Shown: positions 1 to 5,201, counted from the first letter of the stretch. The stretch: 6,555 bases of DNA from Aquifex sp. (GCA_003978875.1 QNXQ01000213.1:1-6555), one strand, 5' to 3'. Made by a program: numbers and translations. The notes: generated from the sequence alone by a model not told the origin.

Positions 1-26
1 GGGAAGCCCGCCCTGTGGTGCGGGTT

Positions 27-79
27 GGAACTTCGCTGAAAAGTCCCTCACGTGAGGGACACAATCTAAGCGGAGTTCC
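27..79. repeat. Long imperfect inverted repeat enclosing a palindrome
   Basis: GGAACTTCGCT (27-37) pairs along its full 11 bases with AGCGGAGTTCC (69-79). As RNA the only non-Watson-Crick position is one G-U wobble. The stem encloses the perfect palindrome at 43-60, so the region can fold into a two-level hairpin. A wobble inside a long stem is more typical of structured RNA than of a protein-binding DNA site, but a single example is weak evidence. Without knowing what lies to the left, I cannot say whether this is the end of an RNA gene, an untranslated leader or an origin element. Confidence 0.6.
43..60. repeat. Perfect 18-bp palindrome
   Basis: GTCCCTCACGTGAGGGAC is identical to its own reverse complement over all 18 bases. 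It is markedly more GC-rich than its surroundings. It could be an operator for a dimeric protein, or the apical hairpin of the larger stem at 27-79. It is not followed by a T-run in either direction, so it does not look like an intrinsic terminator. Confidence 0.85.
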
Positions 80-83
80 TAAA

Positions 84-143
84 GCAACAGCTACCTTTTA
101 CTATATTTCTTCACTTTTGTCTACATTTTAGGGTAGCTGTTGC
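84..143. repeat. 12-bp inverted repeat with 36-nt loop
   Basis: GCAACAGCTACC (84-95) is exactly complementary to GGTAGCTGTTGC (132-143). The 36 bases between them are AT-rich and pyrimidine-biased on the + strand. A GC-containing stem around an easily melted AT loop would suit an origin or a cruciform/hairpin recognised by a replication or recombination protein. It could equally be an RNA stem. It ends four bases before the phased ACGG array, so the two may form one functional site. Confidence 0.7.
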
Positions 144-147
144 AACC

Positions 148-242
148 ACGGTAAACTGACGGAGAAATAGCGGTGAAATTACGGCATACTTACGGTATGT
201 TCACGGCAGGGGACGCTCAAGTTCGGTTCTTAACGCCTTGAA
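148..242 (+). repeat. Phased array of nine ACGG-like motifs (11-bp, then 10-bp)
   Basis: ACGG or a one-base variant begins at 148, 159, 170, 181, 192 and 203, giving five exact 11-bp steps. It then recurs at 213, 223 and 233 in 10-bp steps, as the weaker forms ACGC, TCGG and ACGC. The first three units also share an A-rich second half (for example ACGGTAAACTG and GCGGTGAAATT). One motif per helical turn puts every copy on the same DNA face, as expected for cooperative protein binding. Known analogues are the 11-bp iterons of ParR/parC-type centromeres, replication iterons and operator arrays. The spacing is seen directly; the function is inference. Confidence 0.65.
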
Positions 243-263
243 CAAAATGGTTATTTTGTTCAA
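238..263. repeat. Perfect 11-4-11 inverted repeat, candidate recombinase core site
   Basis: TTGAACAAAAT (238-248) and ATTTTGTTCAA (253-263) are perfect reverse complements separated by GGTT. Read as 9-bp arms the spacer is 8 bp, and as 10-bp arms it is 6 bp. These are the spacer sizes used by tyrosine recombinases (6 bp in dif, 8 bp in loxP). The site ends about 34 bp before the ATG of the integrase gene, where attP cores often lie. Alternatives are an operator controlling the integrase or a weak hairpin. The stem is AT-rich and has no T-run directly after it, so a terminator is unlikely. Confidence 0.5.
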
Positions 264-284
264 TTCATCAAGCCATTGATTTTC

Positions 285-289
285 AAGGA
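285..289 (+). promoter_or_regulatory. Shine-Dalgarno site deciding the integrase start
   Basis: AAGGA lies seven bases before ATG 297, an ideal spacing. The longer reading from TTG 276 has no purine-rich site in front of it and would place this motif inside the coding sequence. ATG 297 is therefore the preferred start. Confidence 0.6.
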
Positions 290-296
290 TTTAAAG

Positions 297-824
297 ATGC
301 TCAGACTTGAAAAGATACCTACGTGGGAAGAAGTAAAAGAGTTCTGGAGACGGGCGACGGAATTACACGGCTCGGGAAAAATTGGGCTTAGGGATTATCT
401 GTTTTTCGGTTTTATTTTCTTCACGGGTTGTAGGATTTCCGAGATTTTGAACTTAAAAAAGGAAGATATAAACCTTAAACGCTCGGTTGCAGTCATTAGA
501 CAACTCAAGAAGAGGAAAGAAGTGAGACGAGAGGTTATTATTCCCGAATTCTTAAGGGAAGATTTAAAGGTATATTTGGAACGATTAAAAGAAGGGAATA
601 GGCTTTTCCCATTTGCCAGGAATACAGCATATTTGAAGGTGAAGGAATTTACAGGATATAACCCGCATGCTTTTAGACATACGTTCGCTATAGAGATACT
701 CAAGAGAACAAATAATTTAGAATATGCAAGAAGGCTTTTGGGGCATTCAAATTACAACACACTAAAACACTATCTTGATTTTACGGTTGAAGACATTAAA
801 GATAAGCTCGGAGAAATGTTTTAA
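297..824 (+). CDS. Tyrosine recombinase / integrase, catalytic domain only
   Basis: Probable site-specific recombinase for integration and excision or for resolution of genome multimers. From ATG 297 it is 175 aa; a TTG at 276 would give 182. The catalytic set is complete (182-aa numbering): Arg53 in TGCRISEIL, a lysine in the KKRKEVRR hairpin (79-81), HAFR with His131 and Arg134, His157 in LLGHSN, and the nucleophile Tyr166 in KHYLDF. Family members are usually near 300 aa, with an N-terminal SAM-like core-binding domain. That domain is missing here, leaving almost only the catalytic fold. It is the only + strand gene and is convergent with the virion/lysis cluster. A candidate core site (238-263) lies just upstream. 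It could be a true phage integrase or a Xer-like resolvase. I see no sign of decay. Confidence 0.9.
   Translation: MLRLEKIPTWEEVKEFWRRATELHGSGKIGLRDYLFFGFIFFTGCRISEILNLKKEDINLKRSVAVIRQLKKRKEVRREVIIPEFLREDLKVYLERLKEGNRLFPFARNTAYLKVKEFTGYNPHAFRHTFAIEILKRTNNLEYARRLLGHSNYNTLKHYLDFTVEDIKDKLGEMF
821..824. other. Overlapping convergent stop codons
   Basis: The self-complementary bases TTAA supply TAA for the integrase (822-824, + strand) and TAA for the M15 peptidase (821-823, - strand). There is no intergenic space and no hairpin with a T-run here. Transcripts from the two sides must therefore run into each other's genes or end by a factor-dependent route. Confidence 0.85.
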
Positions 825-1240
825 GCAACGTGAGAGTGTTTAAAGTAATGCCATATGACATTCTTGGGCTTTTCAGGATCAAGGTCAAAGTGTATGAATG
901 TTTCAGCTATTCCGATTCTGGTTATTCCGTGGTCCAGGAGAAATTTTACTATGCGAAATCGGGTATTTGAATTTAGAGCTTTCACATCTACCGCATAACC
1001 TCTTATGTGGGCAGATCCAGGAACTCCTCCTATTGCACGGTTGTGTTCTATACACCTATAAGCTGATGTTATTATTACCGGTTTCCCCAGAAAGTTCCTT
1101 AGCTCTTCCAGTATCTTTAAAAGCTCGCTTTCTATTATTACCTCTCCACAGTGCTTACATACAAATTCTTTAACCTGAAAATGCTTTATATTGTTCTCTT
1201 GTATAAATTTCTGAACTTCGTTTTGTCCCATTAAAAGCAT
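821..1240 (-). CDS. M15-family peptidoglycan peptidase (endolysin)
   Basis: Probable zinc D-Ala-D-Ala carboxypeptidase or endopeptidase that cuts peptide stems of peptidoglycan during lysis. This 139-aa protein carries the M15 core: ITSAYRCIEHN (57-67), GGVPGSAHIRGYAVD (71-85) and FIHFDLD (115-121). The expected zinc ligands are His78, Asp85 and His117. A CKHC motif at 28-31 near the N-terminus resembles the short Cys-containing lead-in of phage M15_3-type enzymes. There is no signal peptide, so export would depend on the holin encoded just upstream. GGAGGA lies seven bases before ATG 1240, which supports that start over the in-frame ATG three codons later. It is the last gene of the minus-strand cluster, and its stop overlaps the integrase stop. 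Confidence 0.92.
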   Translation of the reverse strand: MLLMGQNEVQKFIQENNIKHFQVKEFVCKHCGEVIIESELLKILEELRNFLGKPVIITSAYRCIEHNRAIGGVPGSAHIRGYAVDVKALNSNTRFRIVKFLLDHGITRIGIAETFIHFDLDPEKPKNVIWHYFKHSHVA

Positions 1241-1243
1241 TTT

Positions 1244-1675
1244 TCAGTCCTCCGCCAAAATTTTCCTCGGATCTTTTAAGGCGGAGCGTTCCCCAAACCA
1301 GAAGCCCAAAATCATTGAGTTTATCGGAGTGAACACATTTACGAACTCGGAAAAAGAGAGAGTTCCACTTACAACTCCGTAAATCATACTTACCTCAAAG
1401 GTTATGAAGGTCATAAGAGTAATGGAGGGTCTTACAATTTTTGAAAACTTACCTGCGGTCTTATACCTTTCTCGGATTTCCAGTTCCTTGAGGAGTTGTT
1501 CGTTATAGTGAAGAACTATTTGAGCTATTTCCTTCTGCAGTTCCTTATCTTCCTTTATTTCTTTTTCTATGTTGTTAATCACTTGTTTTACAGGGTCAGG
1601 AGCTTTTTCCTTTACCTTCTTAATTATGACATCAGCTACAAGCGGTATAAGAGAGGTAAGCAATGCCGGAATCAT
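1244..1675 (-). CDS. Three-TM holin of the gene-transfer-agent release type
   Basis: Likely forms the inner-membrane lesion that lets the lysis enzymes reach the wall. The 143-aa protein has a hydrophobic N-terminal segment (about 2-18), a charged helical middle rich in Lys and Glu (20-72), and two further membrane segments (about 85-103 and 112-127). The pattern of Arg-Pro just before the second segment (82-83) and WFGER just after the third (126-130) fits the family called holin of 3TMs for gene-transfer release (GTA_holin_3TM), as I recall it. Its ATG overlaps the stop of the transglycosylase gene by four bases (ATGA), and the M15 peptidase starts three bases after its own stop. This coupling supports a lysis role. 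The family name is from memory of the motif, with no search behind it. Confidence 0.75.
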   Translation of the reverse strand: MIPALLTSLIPLVADVIIKKVKEKAPDPVKQVINNIEKEIKEDKELQKEIAQIVLHYNEQLLKELEIRERYKTAGKFSKIVRPSITLMTFITFEVSMIYGVVSGTLSFSEFVNVFTPINSMILGFWFGERSALKDPRKILAED

Positions 1676-2133
1676 TTACAAGCCTCCTTTACTTTTCTCA
1701 GGTATGCGTAATTTCTTCTTCCCCTGAGCACGTTTCCTATCCCTATGTTGTAGGCTTGTATTGCTAAATCCCAGCTTCCGAGTTTACTCTTAAGCCACTT
1801 TAGATATTTTGCGGATGCTCTGGCTTGCAGGATTACAGAACTTTTCACGGCGTTCCAGTTCATACCTGTTGTTTTTACAGCTCCACGAGTAAGCCCAAAG
1901 GCTCCATAGCTTACACCATCTGGATGGTAGCGGTAAAACCAGCGAGGGTCAAGCCCGCTTTCCGTTTTCGCTATTCCTAAGAGTATGCATTCAGGAACGC
2001 CTTCTCTTTTTGCCTCTTTCCTTATTATTTCTTTTATATTAGACTGTGGAACATTAGCATTTCCCTTTTTAGCAAGAAGAAGAATACCCGCAACTGCTAT
2101 AATTGGAATTAAAATTCTTTCATTTAAACTCAT
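1672..2133 (-). CDS. Membrane-anchored SLT-type lytic transglycosylase
   Basis: Cleaves the glycan strands of peptidoglycan, either at virus entry, as a virion component, or during lysis. The 153-aa protein opens with a membrane segment (about 8-21) followed by KKGNANV. This is probably a signal anchor, although a cleavable signal cannot be excluded. The soluble lysozyme-like domain has the catalytic Glu58 in IAKTESGLDP, SYGAFGLT at 75-82 in place of the usual GLMQ-type motif, and AYNIG at 127-131. The ribosome-binding site TAGGAGG overlaps the end of the preceding gene. A membrane-anchored SLT domain in a small virus recalls P7 of PRD1, which is a virion entry protein, but an SLT enzyme in a lysis cassette is equally possible. 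Confidence 0.85.
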   Translation of the reverse strand: MSLNERILIPIIAVAGILLLAKKGNANVPQSNIKEIIRKEAKREGVPECILLGIAKTESGLDPRWFYRYHPDGVSYGAFGLTRGAVKTTGMNWNAVKSSVILQARASAKYLKWLKSKLGSWDLAIQAYNIGIGNVLRGRRNYAYLRKVKEACK

Positions 2134-2135
2134 TT

Positions 2136-2321
2136 TTAGCCTCCTACCAGTCTAACCAGCTGGGCGATAACTATTCCGAAGGCGGTCCCCATTCCCGAAG
2201 CGAAAATTATTCTCGCCTCGAGCTTTGAAAGTTTGCTTTTAAGTTCCTCTACTTCCTTTTCAAGCTTTGCTATTTTTGCGGAAAGTTCTCCCAATTCTTT
2301 GTAAAGATCCTTTTCATCCAT
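2136..2321 (-). CDS. Small coiled-coil / single-TM protein, XhlA-like
   Basis: This 61-aa protein has two clear parts. Residues 5-37 form a heptad-patterned, highly charged coiled coil, and residues 38-58 form one C-terminal membrane segment with small residues (GMGTAFG). The architecture matches XhlA-type phage proteins, which have a cytoplasmic coiled coil and a C-terminal anchor and work with holins. The position directly before the transglycosylase and holin fits that reading. AAGGAGGG sits about eight bases before ATG 2321. No enzymatic motif is present. It could instead be a small structural membrane protein of the virion. The XhlA comparison rests on architecture and context, since sequence this short and repetitive is not diagnostic. 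Confidence 0.6.
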   Translation of the reverse strand: MDEKDLYKELGELSAKIAKLEKEVEELKSKLSKLEARIIFASGMGTAFGIVIAQLVRLVGG

Positions 2322-2335
2322 CCTCTATCCCTCCT

Positions 2336-2740
2336 TCAAGGAAGAGGGGAAACAGTTAAAGCATTGTTAAAAGCTTCCTTTTCAAGAGCCTTTACATCTA
2401 CATTTAGGAGTTCACTATCCGGAGTATTTTGTATCGCCGATATCTGATTGTCTATCTGAGTGTAGTATTCCCGGTACCAGTTTAAAATCGCTACCGCTTC
2501 CTGATTATCGGGATCCTGCGTATTGTTCGCTGTGTCTAAAAGATCTCCCATATCCAGGTAGTCGTAATCTCTAAGGATTTTCTTAACTCTTTCGTTTTGA
2601 AGCCAGAGAAGGGCATCCACCAAACCCCTCTTTAACGTGTTTACATCCTGCAACTCGGGATATATTGGATTTCCCAATTCGTCTACCGCTTGAAGGTCTA
2701 TATTTTCATAAAGACTACCATTTATAACCACCGTTATCAT
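2336..2740 (-). CDS. Hypothetical helical protein after the fibre gene
   Basis: I do not recognise this 134-aa protein. The first 30 residues look beta-rich (ITVVINGSL and a Gly/Pro turn). The rest is mainly helical and acidic, with an aromatic stretch at 87-94 (NWYREYYT) and no Cys, signal peptide or membrane segment. AAGGAGGT eight bases before ATG 2740 makes the start secure, and the gap to the fibre gene is only 12 bases. Genes right after a tail fibre or spike often encode a fibre assembly chaperone or an accessory part bound to it. That is the best contextual guess, with no motif to confirm it. A minor virion protein is the main alternative. Confidence 0.75.
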   Translation of the reverse strand: MITVVINGSLYENIDLQAVDELGNPIYPELQDVNTLKRGLVDALLWLQNERVKKILRDYDYLDMGDLLDTANNTQDPDNQEAVAILNWYREYYTQIDNQISAIQNTPDSELLNVDVKALEKEAFNNALTVSPLP

Positions 2741-2752
2741 CTCTTAACCTCC

Positions 2753-3976
2753 TTACAAGACTATGTTGGAGCGGACGTTTCTCGGTACACCGTTGACGTC
2801 TCTCACTATCCCACCTATTATGTCCGTATCAGTTAGAGTATTTCCAGCGGAGTCTTGTATGGTTGTGGAATTATCCCTGTAATAATCTAACGATGAACCA
2901 TTGCAGTTCACTAAAAGTCCTGTGGAAGTTTTCACTACTGTTGAAGAACCTAAAGCTACGTGGAAATGCTGGTGTATGTAGTAGCCAATTAGATTTTTTG
3001 TTCCTATATTTACCGTACTAGAACTGAAGCTTATCCTGCTGGCTACACCCCCGTTTCCTGCGAATAAATTTCCGCCTGTATTTTTAATCGTGCATCTAAA
3101 GAATTCAAGGCTTGCCCATCTTAGTCTTATATTTCCCCCTGAAGGGTTGTCAATAATCGGAGGGTTTTGTAAGTCTCCTACAATTAAAACAAAACTGTTA
3201 CTTAAAGCGATTACTTTGCTTAAATCGTATGTGTATCCCGGTGTTAAATAGATGATGTAAAGAGAAAAAGGAATTTTTACTTCTTCCGTTCCCCAGGCTG
3301 TGTATGTAGTGTAACCGGGTTTCAAAAGAGCTCCATCTAATGTTCTGAGAGGAGCTTCTTGAGAACCGTCGTTTCTGTCATCCCCCGAGGGATCCACCCA
3401 AACTTCTTTTACCGTTATTTTTCTTTTTTCAAGTTCTTCTTTGAATTTTTCAAGCCTGTCCAATTTTCTTTTGTATATGGTGGGTATTCCGTTTGCGTCG
3501 GTTATTATGTCCGCAATTACAAAATCATCTGATCTGTTCCATTCTTCAGCCCTGAGAGGTAAAGAATTCGGATTATAGTTTACATCCGAAAGTGAAACAA
3601 GGTAAAAACCTTTATGCGGAGGGGTAAAATTATTGAGAGGTTTTCCCGATGTAGTAAATCTAAGGTGGTAAACGGTTGAAGGAGAAAGTTTAAATGTTCT
3701 TTTCGTTATATCGTAATCCGAGGAATTGTAAAGTCTGTCTCCTACCAAAAACCTTTGATTTTCATCTACTACTATTGTTCCGTTTGTTGAATTGTAGGTT
3801 ACGGAAATGGTTTTATCCGGTGTTAAAGCTTCGGGAAACTGATAAGAGCTTACGGGAACTTCCGGGTAGCCCAAGGTAAGTTTACCGTTGTAAGCGTAAA
3901 GAGGTTTTTCCTCTCCGTTAATGTCAAAAACGTAAGGTTCATATCCGAAACCTTTAATTATTCTCGATGTTTGCAT
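2753..3976 (-). CDS. Fibre or spike protein with predicted beta-helix domain
   Basis: Probable receptor-binding fibre or spike. From ATG 3976 it is 407 aa; a GTG at 3991 would give 412. Three parts are visible in 412-aa numbering. The N-terminal beta-rich region (about 6-170) is full of short strands and Asn/Gly/Pro turns and probably attaches it to the particle. A short charged coiled coil follows (about 173-191), suited to trimerisation. The remainder starts with VWVDPSGDDRNDGSQEAP (197-214), the typical entry motif of parallel beta-helix, pectate-lyase-like folds, and continues in Asn/Ser/Thr/Gly-rich strands. HQHFH near residue 340 is a local His cluster. I see no catalytic signature, so host binding is likelier than depolymerase activity. 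It is the largest protein of the window and lies between the beta-rich virion proteins and the lysis cassette. Confidence 0.75.
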   Translation of the reverse strand: MQTSRIIKGFGYEPYVFDINGEEKPLYAYNGKLTLGYPEVPVSSYQFPEALTPDKTISVTYNSTNGTIVVDENQRFLVGDRLYNSSDYDITKRTFKLSPSTVYHLRFTTSGKPLNNFTPPHKGFYLVSLSDVNYNPNSLPLRAEEWNRSDDFVIADIITDANGIPTIYKRKLDRLEKFKEELEKRKITVKEVWVDPSGDDRNDGSQEAPLRTLDGALLKPGYTTYTAWGTEEVKIPFSLYIIYLTPGYTYDLSKVIALSNSFVLIVGDLQNPPIIDNPSGGNIRLRWASLEFFRCTIKNTGGNLFAGNGGVASRISFSSSTVNIGTKNLIGYYIHQHFHVALGSSTVVKTSTGLLVNCNGSSLDYYRDNSTTIQDSAGNTLTDTDIIGGIVRDVNGVPRNVRSNIVL

Positions 3977-3978
3977 GT

Positions 3979-4401
3979 CTACTTCCTCCACGTTGTTAGC
4001 GTTTCTTCCCGGTTCATTTCAACCGCTACAATTTGAGCGTGGATGTTGAAGGTATCTCCGCTCGCTATAGGTGTTAATGCGGTAGCTACAGCCGTTATTT
4101 TTCCCTGCACCTCTACCGGAAAGGCAAAATCTACTTTAAAGCGTGATAGGTTTCTCATAGTAGTGGGGTCTTTTGGAGTTAAAACTGCTACGGTTATTCC
4201 GTTTTCTTTAACCATTATGGAATACGGGTATTTTGAATAGGTGTATCCGCCTATCGTGGGAGATGTGTTATCTTCATCGGTCATAACTTCTAAAGTTTCT
4301 ATCCTTAGTTTCTTGGTTTCGGGTATTGTTGCTATTTCTATTTCCGTGCTTGGCTTTGTATCAGTTAAGACTACATGAAGCTCAAGCCCCATAAACTTCA
4401 T
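3979..4401 (-). CDS. Small beta-rich probable virion protein
   Basis: I do not recognise this 140-aa protein by family. Its sequence alternates short hydrophobic strands with polar turns (LELHVVLTD, KLRIETLEVM, ITVAVLTP, FNIHAQIVAVE) and has almost no helical signal, as in a beta-sandwich or jelly roll. A segment FAFPVEVQG (92-100) precedes the last strands. There is no signal peptide, membrane segment or Cys. Its ATG overlaps the stop of the preceding 108-aa gene by four bases, so the two are probably translated together in a fixed ratio. It sits immediately before the spike gene. A minor capsid protein, a vertex/penton protein or a spike-base adaptor would all fit. A tail component of a tailed phage is the main alternative. 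Confidence 0.75.
   Translation of the reverse strand: MKFMGLELHVVLTDTKPSTEIEIATIPETKKLRIETLEVMTDEDNTSPTIGGYTYSKYPYSIMVKENGITVAVLTPKDPTTMRNLSRFKVDFAFPVEVQGKITAVATALTPIASGDTFNIHAQIVAVEMNREETLTTWRK
3982..3989 (-). promoter_or_regulatory. Shine-Dalgarno site deciding the fibre start
   Basis: GGAGGAAG on the minus strand lies at 3982-3989. Its GGAGGA core is seven bases before ATG 3976. If translation began at GTG 3991 this site would fall inside the coding region, and only a weak GAAG would precede that GTG. ATG 3976 also starts just two bases after the stop of the upstream gene, a normal coupling distance. Confidence 0.65.
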
Positions 4402-4724
4402 TCTTCAACTACCCCGGTTAAGGTTATAAACACGGGATCGGTAGTTGCAGTGTGAAGTTCCAGTTCTATGTCCAGTTCTGTAGTTTCTACCGGGACGGGA
4501 ACCGGAAAGTTAAAAGTTCTTGTGAAGGTGTTGAAAATACCTCCGCCTATGGGATTTTTACCAAAAATACTTTTGTTGTTGTCCTTGATGTCTAAAAGAG
4601 AATCAGGAGGAATGAATGCGGAAACAGAAAGGAGGTGGAAACCACGGGGAACCGCTACGCTGTCTCTGTTTATCCCTACTTGAGGTGTTCTTATAACTAC
4701 GTTTGCAACGTAAGACTTCTTCAT
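4398..4724 (-). CDS. Small beta-rich probable capsid or vertex protein
   Basis: This 108-aa protein of unknown family is predicted to be nearly all beta: NVVIRTP near the start, FHLLSVSAFIPP (29-40), a Gly-rich loop (56-63), then FNFPVPVPV (71-79) followed by an alternating strand ELDIELELH and a last strand FITLTGVV. It has no Cys and no membrane segment. GGGGGA about four to five bases before ATG 4724 acts as the ribosome-binding site, and the spacing from the 154-aa gene is 12 bases. The pattern of an aromatic residue, then PV-V, then long alternating strands recurs in the next gene, which suggests similar folds. The size is right for a single jelly-roll or decoration subunit. The virion role is inferred from fold style and position. 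Confidence 0.72.
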   Translation of the reverse strand: MKKSYVANVVIRTPQVGINRDSVAVPRGFHLLSVSAFIPPDSLLDIKDNNKSIFGKNPIGGGIFNTFTRTFNFPVPVPVETTELDIELELHTATTDPVFITLTGVVEE

Positions 4725-4736
4725 CTTTTCCCCCTA

Positions 4737-5201
4737 TTAGTCTTTTTCTTCTATTTCCACTCCGTCTACTCTTACAACTATTTCGGCACTTTCATTAGCC
4801 GTAGCATCTAAGAGGTTCTTTTCATCCCATCTGATTACTATGTCGTAGGAAGCTCCCGCAGGTATCATTATGGGAGCTTCTAACATGTAAGCGTCCTCCT
4901 CGGAATATGGATTTAACTCGGGAGCTATAAACTTAGCATGTCCGAGTACCCTTTCCTGTCCACTTTGTCCCTTAACTATTACAATTGCTCCGTTTAAAGC
5001 CTTCTCAAGTAATGCGGGTGTGGTTCCTGTAGCTCTTTCAATCGTTATTTTGTGGATAAGGAGGTTAGCATTAGAAGGGGCTTTACCTTCTTTGTAAATC
5101 CTGTAATCGTTTCCTTGCTTATTTGAAAAGACTGAAACGGAACCGGAGGTATTGGGGTCAACTTTTACAACCGCCCAGTTTCTGTAAACTTTTTGAGCCA
5201 T
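4737..5201 (-). CDS. Candidate major virion protein, beta-rich
   Basis: This 154-aa protein is my best candidate in the window for an abundant virion component. Recognisable stretches are RNWAVVKVDP (7-16), NDYRIYKEG (31-39), ANLLIHKITIE (45-55), NPYSEEDAYMLEAP (97-110), the strand pair MIPAGASYDIVIRW (112-125) and a final strand AEIVVRVDGVEIE. The IPAGASYDI-like pattern of a proline/glycine turn followed by alternating strands is common in jelly-roll and beta-sandwich virus proteins. A strong AAAGGAGG lies about nine bases before ATG 5201. It follows the basic/acidic membrane protein by 24 bases and leads a run of three beta-rich proteins. I cannot name a family. Capsid, decoration or tail-tube-like functions all remain open. 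Confidence 0.75.
   Translation of the reverse strand: MAQKVYRNWAVVKVDPNTSGSVSVFSNKQGNDYRIYKEGKAPSNANLLIHKITIERATGTTPALLEKALNGAIVIVKGQSGQERVLGHAKFIAPELNPYSEEDAYMLEAPIMIPAGASYDIVIRWDEKNLLDATANESAEIVVRVDGVEIEEKD

Larger units (their letters stand above)
1..296. other. Structured noncoding region upstream of integrase
   Basis: No convincing open reading frame lies in this stretch on either strand. It is packed with symmetry instead. In order it holds a small hairpin (CCCGC at 7-11 with GCGGG at 20-24), a long stem enclosing a palindrome (27-79), a second long hairpin (84-143), a helically phased array of ACGG motifs (148-242) and a perfect inverted repeat (238-263) just before the integrase start. 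This density suggests a control region: a replication origin, a partition site, an integrase attachment region, or the 3' part of a structured RNA that begins before the window. The sequence alone does not decide among these. Mature tRNA or rRNA signatures were looked for and not seen. Confidence 0.6.

Noticed and set aside
95..127. Promoter-like bases on the minus strand in the AT-rich loop (TAGACA and TATAGT).
   Set aside because: The spacing is only about 12 bases, well short of 16-18, so this is not a credible sigma-70-type promoter.
1..147. tRNA or rRNA fragment.
   Set aside because: No cloverleaf, T-loop GTTCRA with acceptor pairing, CCA end or conserved rRNA segment could be fitted to the hairpins.
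148..242. CRISPR array.
   Set aside because: The repeated unit is only four conserved bases every 10-11 bp, with no 25-36-base repeats or spacers.
148..242. Arm-type binding sites for the integrase.
   Set aside because: The encoded integrase lacks the N-terminal arm-binding domain, and arm sites are seldom so regularly phased, so binding by another protein is preferred. This is not fully excluded.
238..263. Intrinsic terminator for transcription from the left.
   Set aside because: The stem is AT-rich and is followed by mixed sequence in both directions with no run of T.
276..296. TTG 276 as the integrase start.
   Set aside because: It has no ribosome-binding site, whereas AAGGA is ideally placed before ATG 297, and the extra seven residues add no conserved feature.
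898..1173. Plus-strand open frame of 91 codons opposite the M15 peptidase.
   Set aside because: It lies wholly antisense to a gene with clear catalytic motifs, has no ribosome-binding site and encodes a Leu-rich, low-information protein.
3694..3879. Plus-strand open frame opposite the fibre gene.
   Set aside because: It is the mirror of the coding fibre frame, without initiation signals or recognisable protein features.
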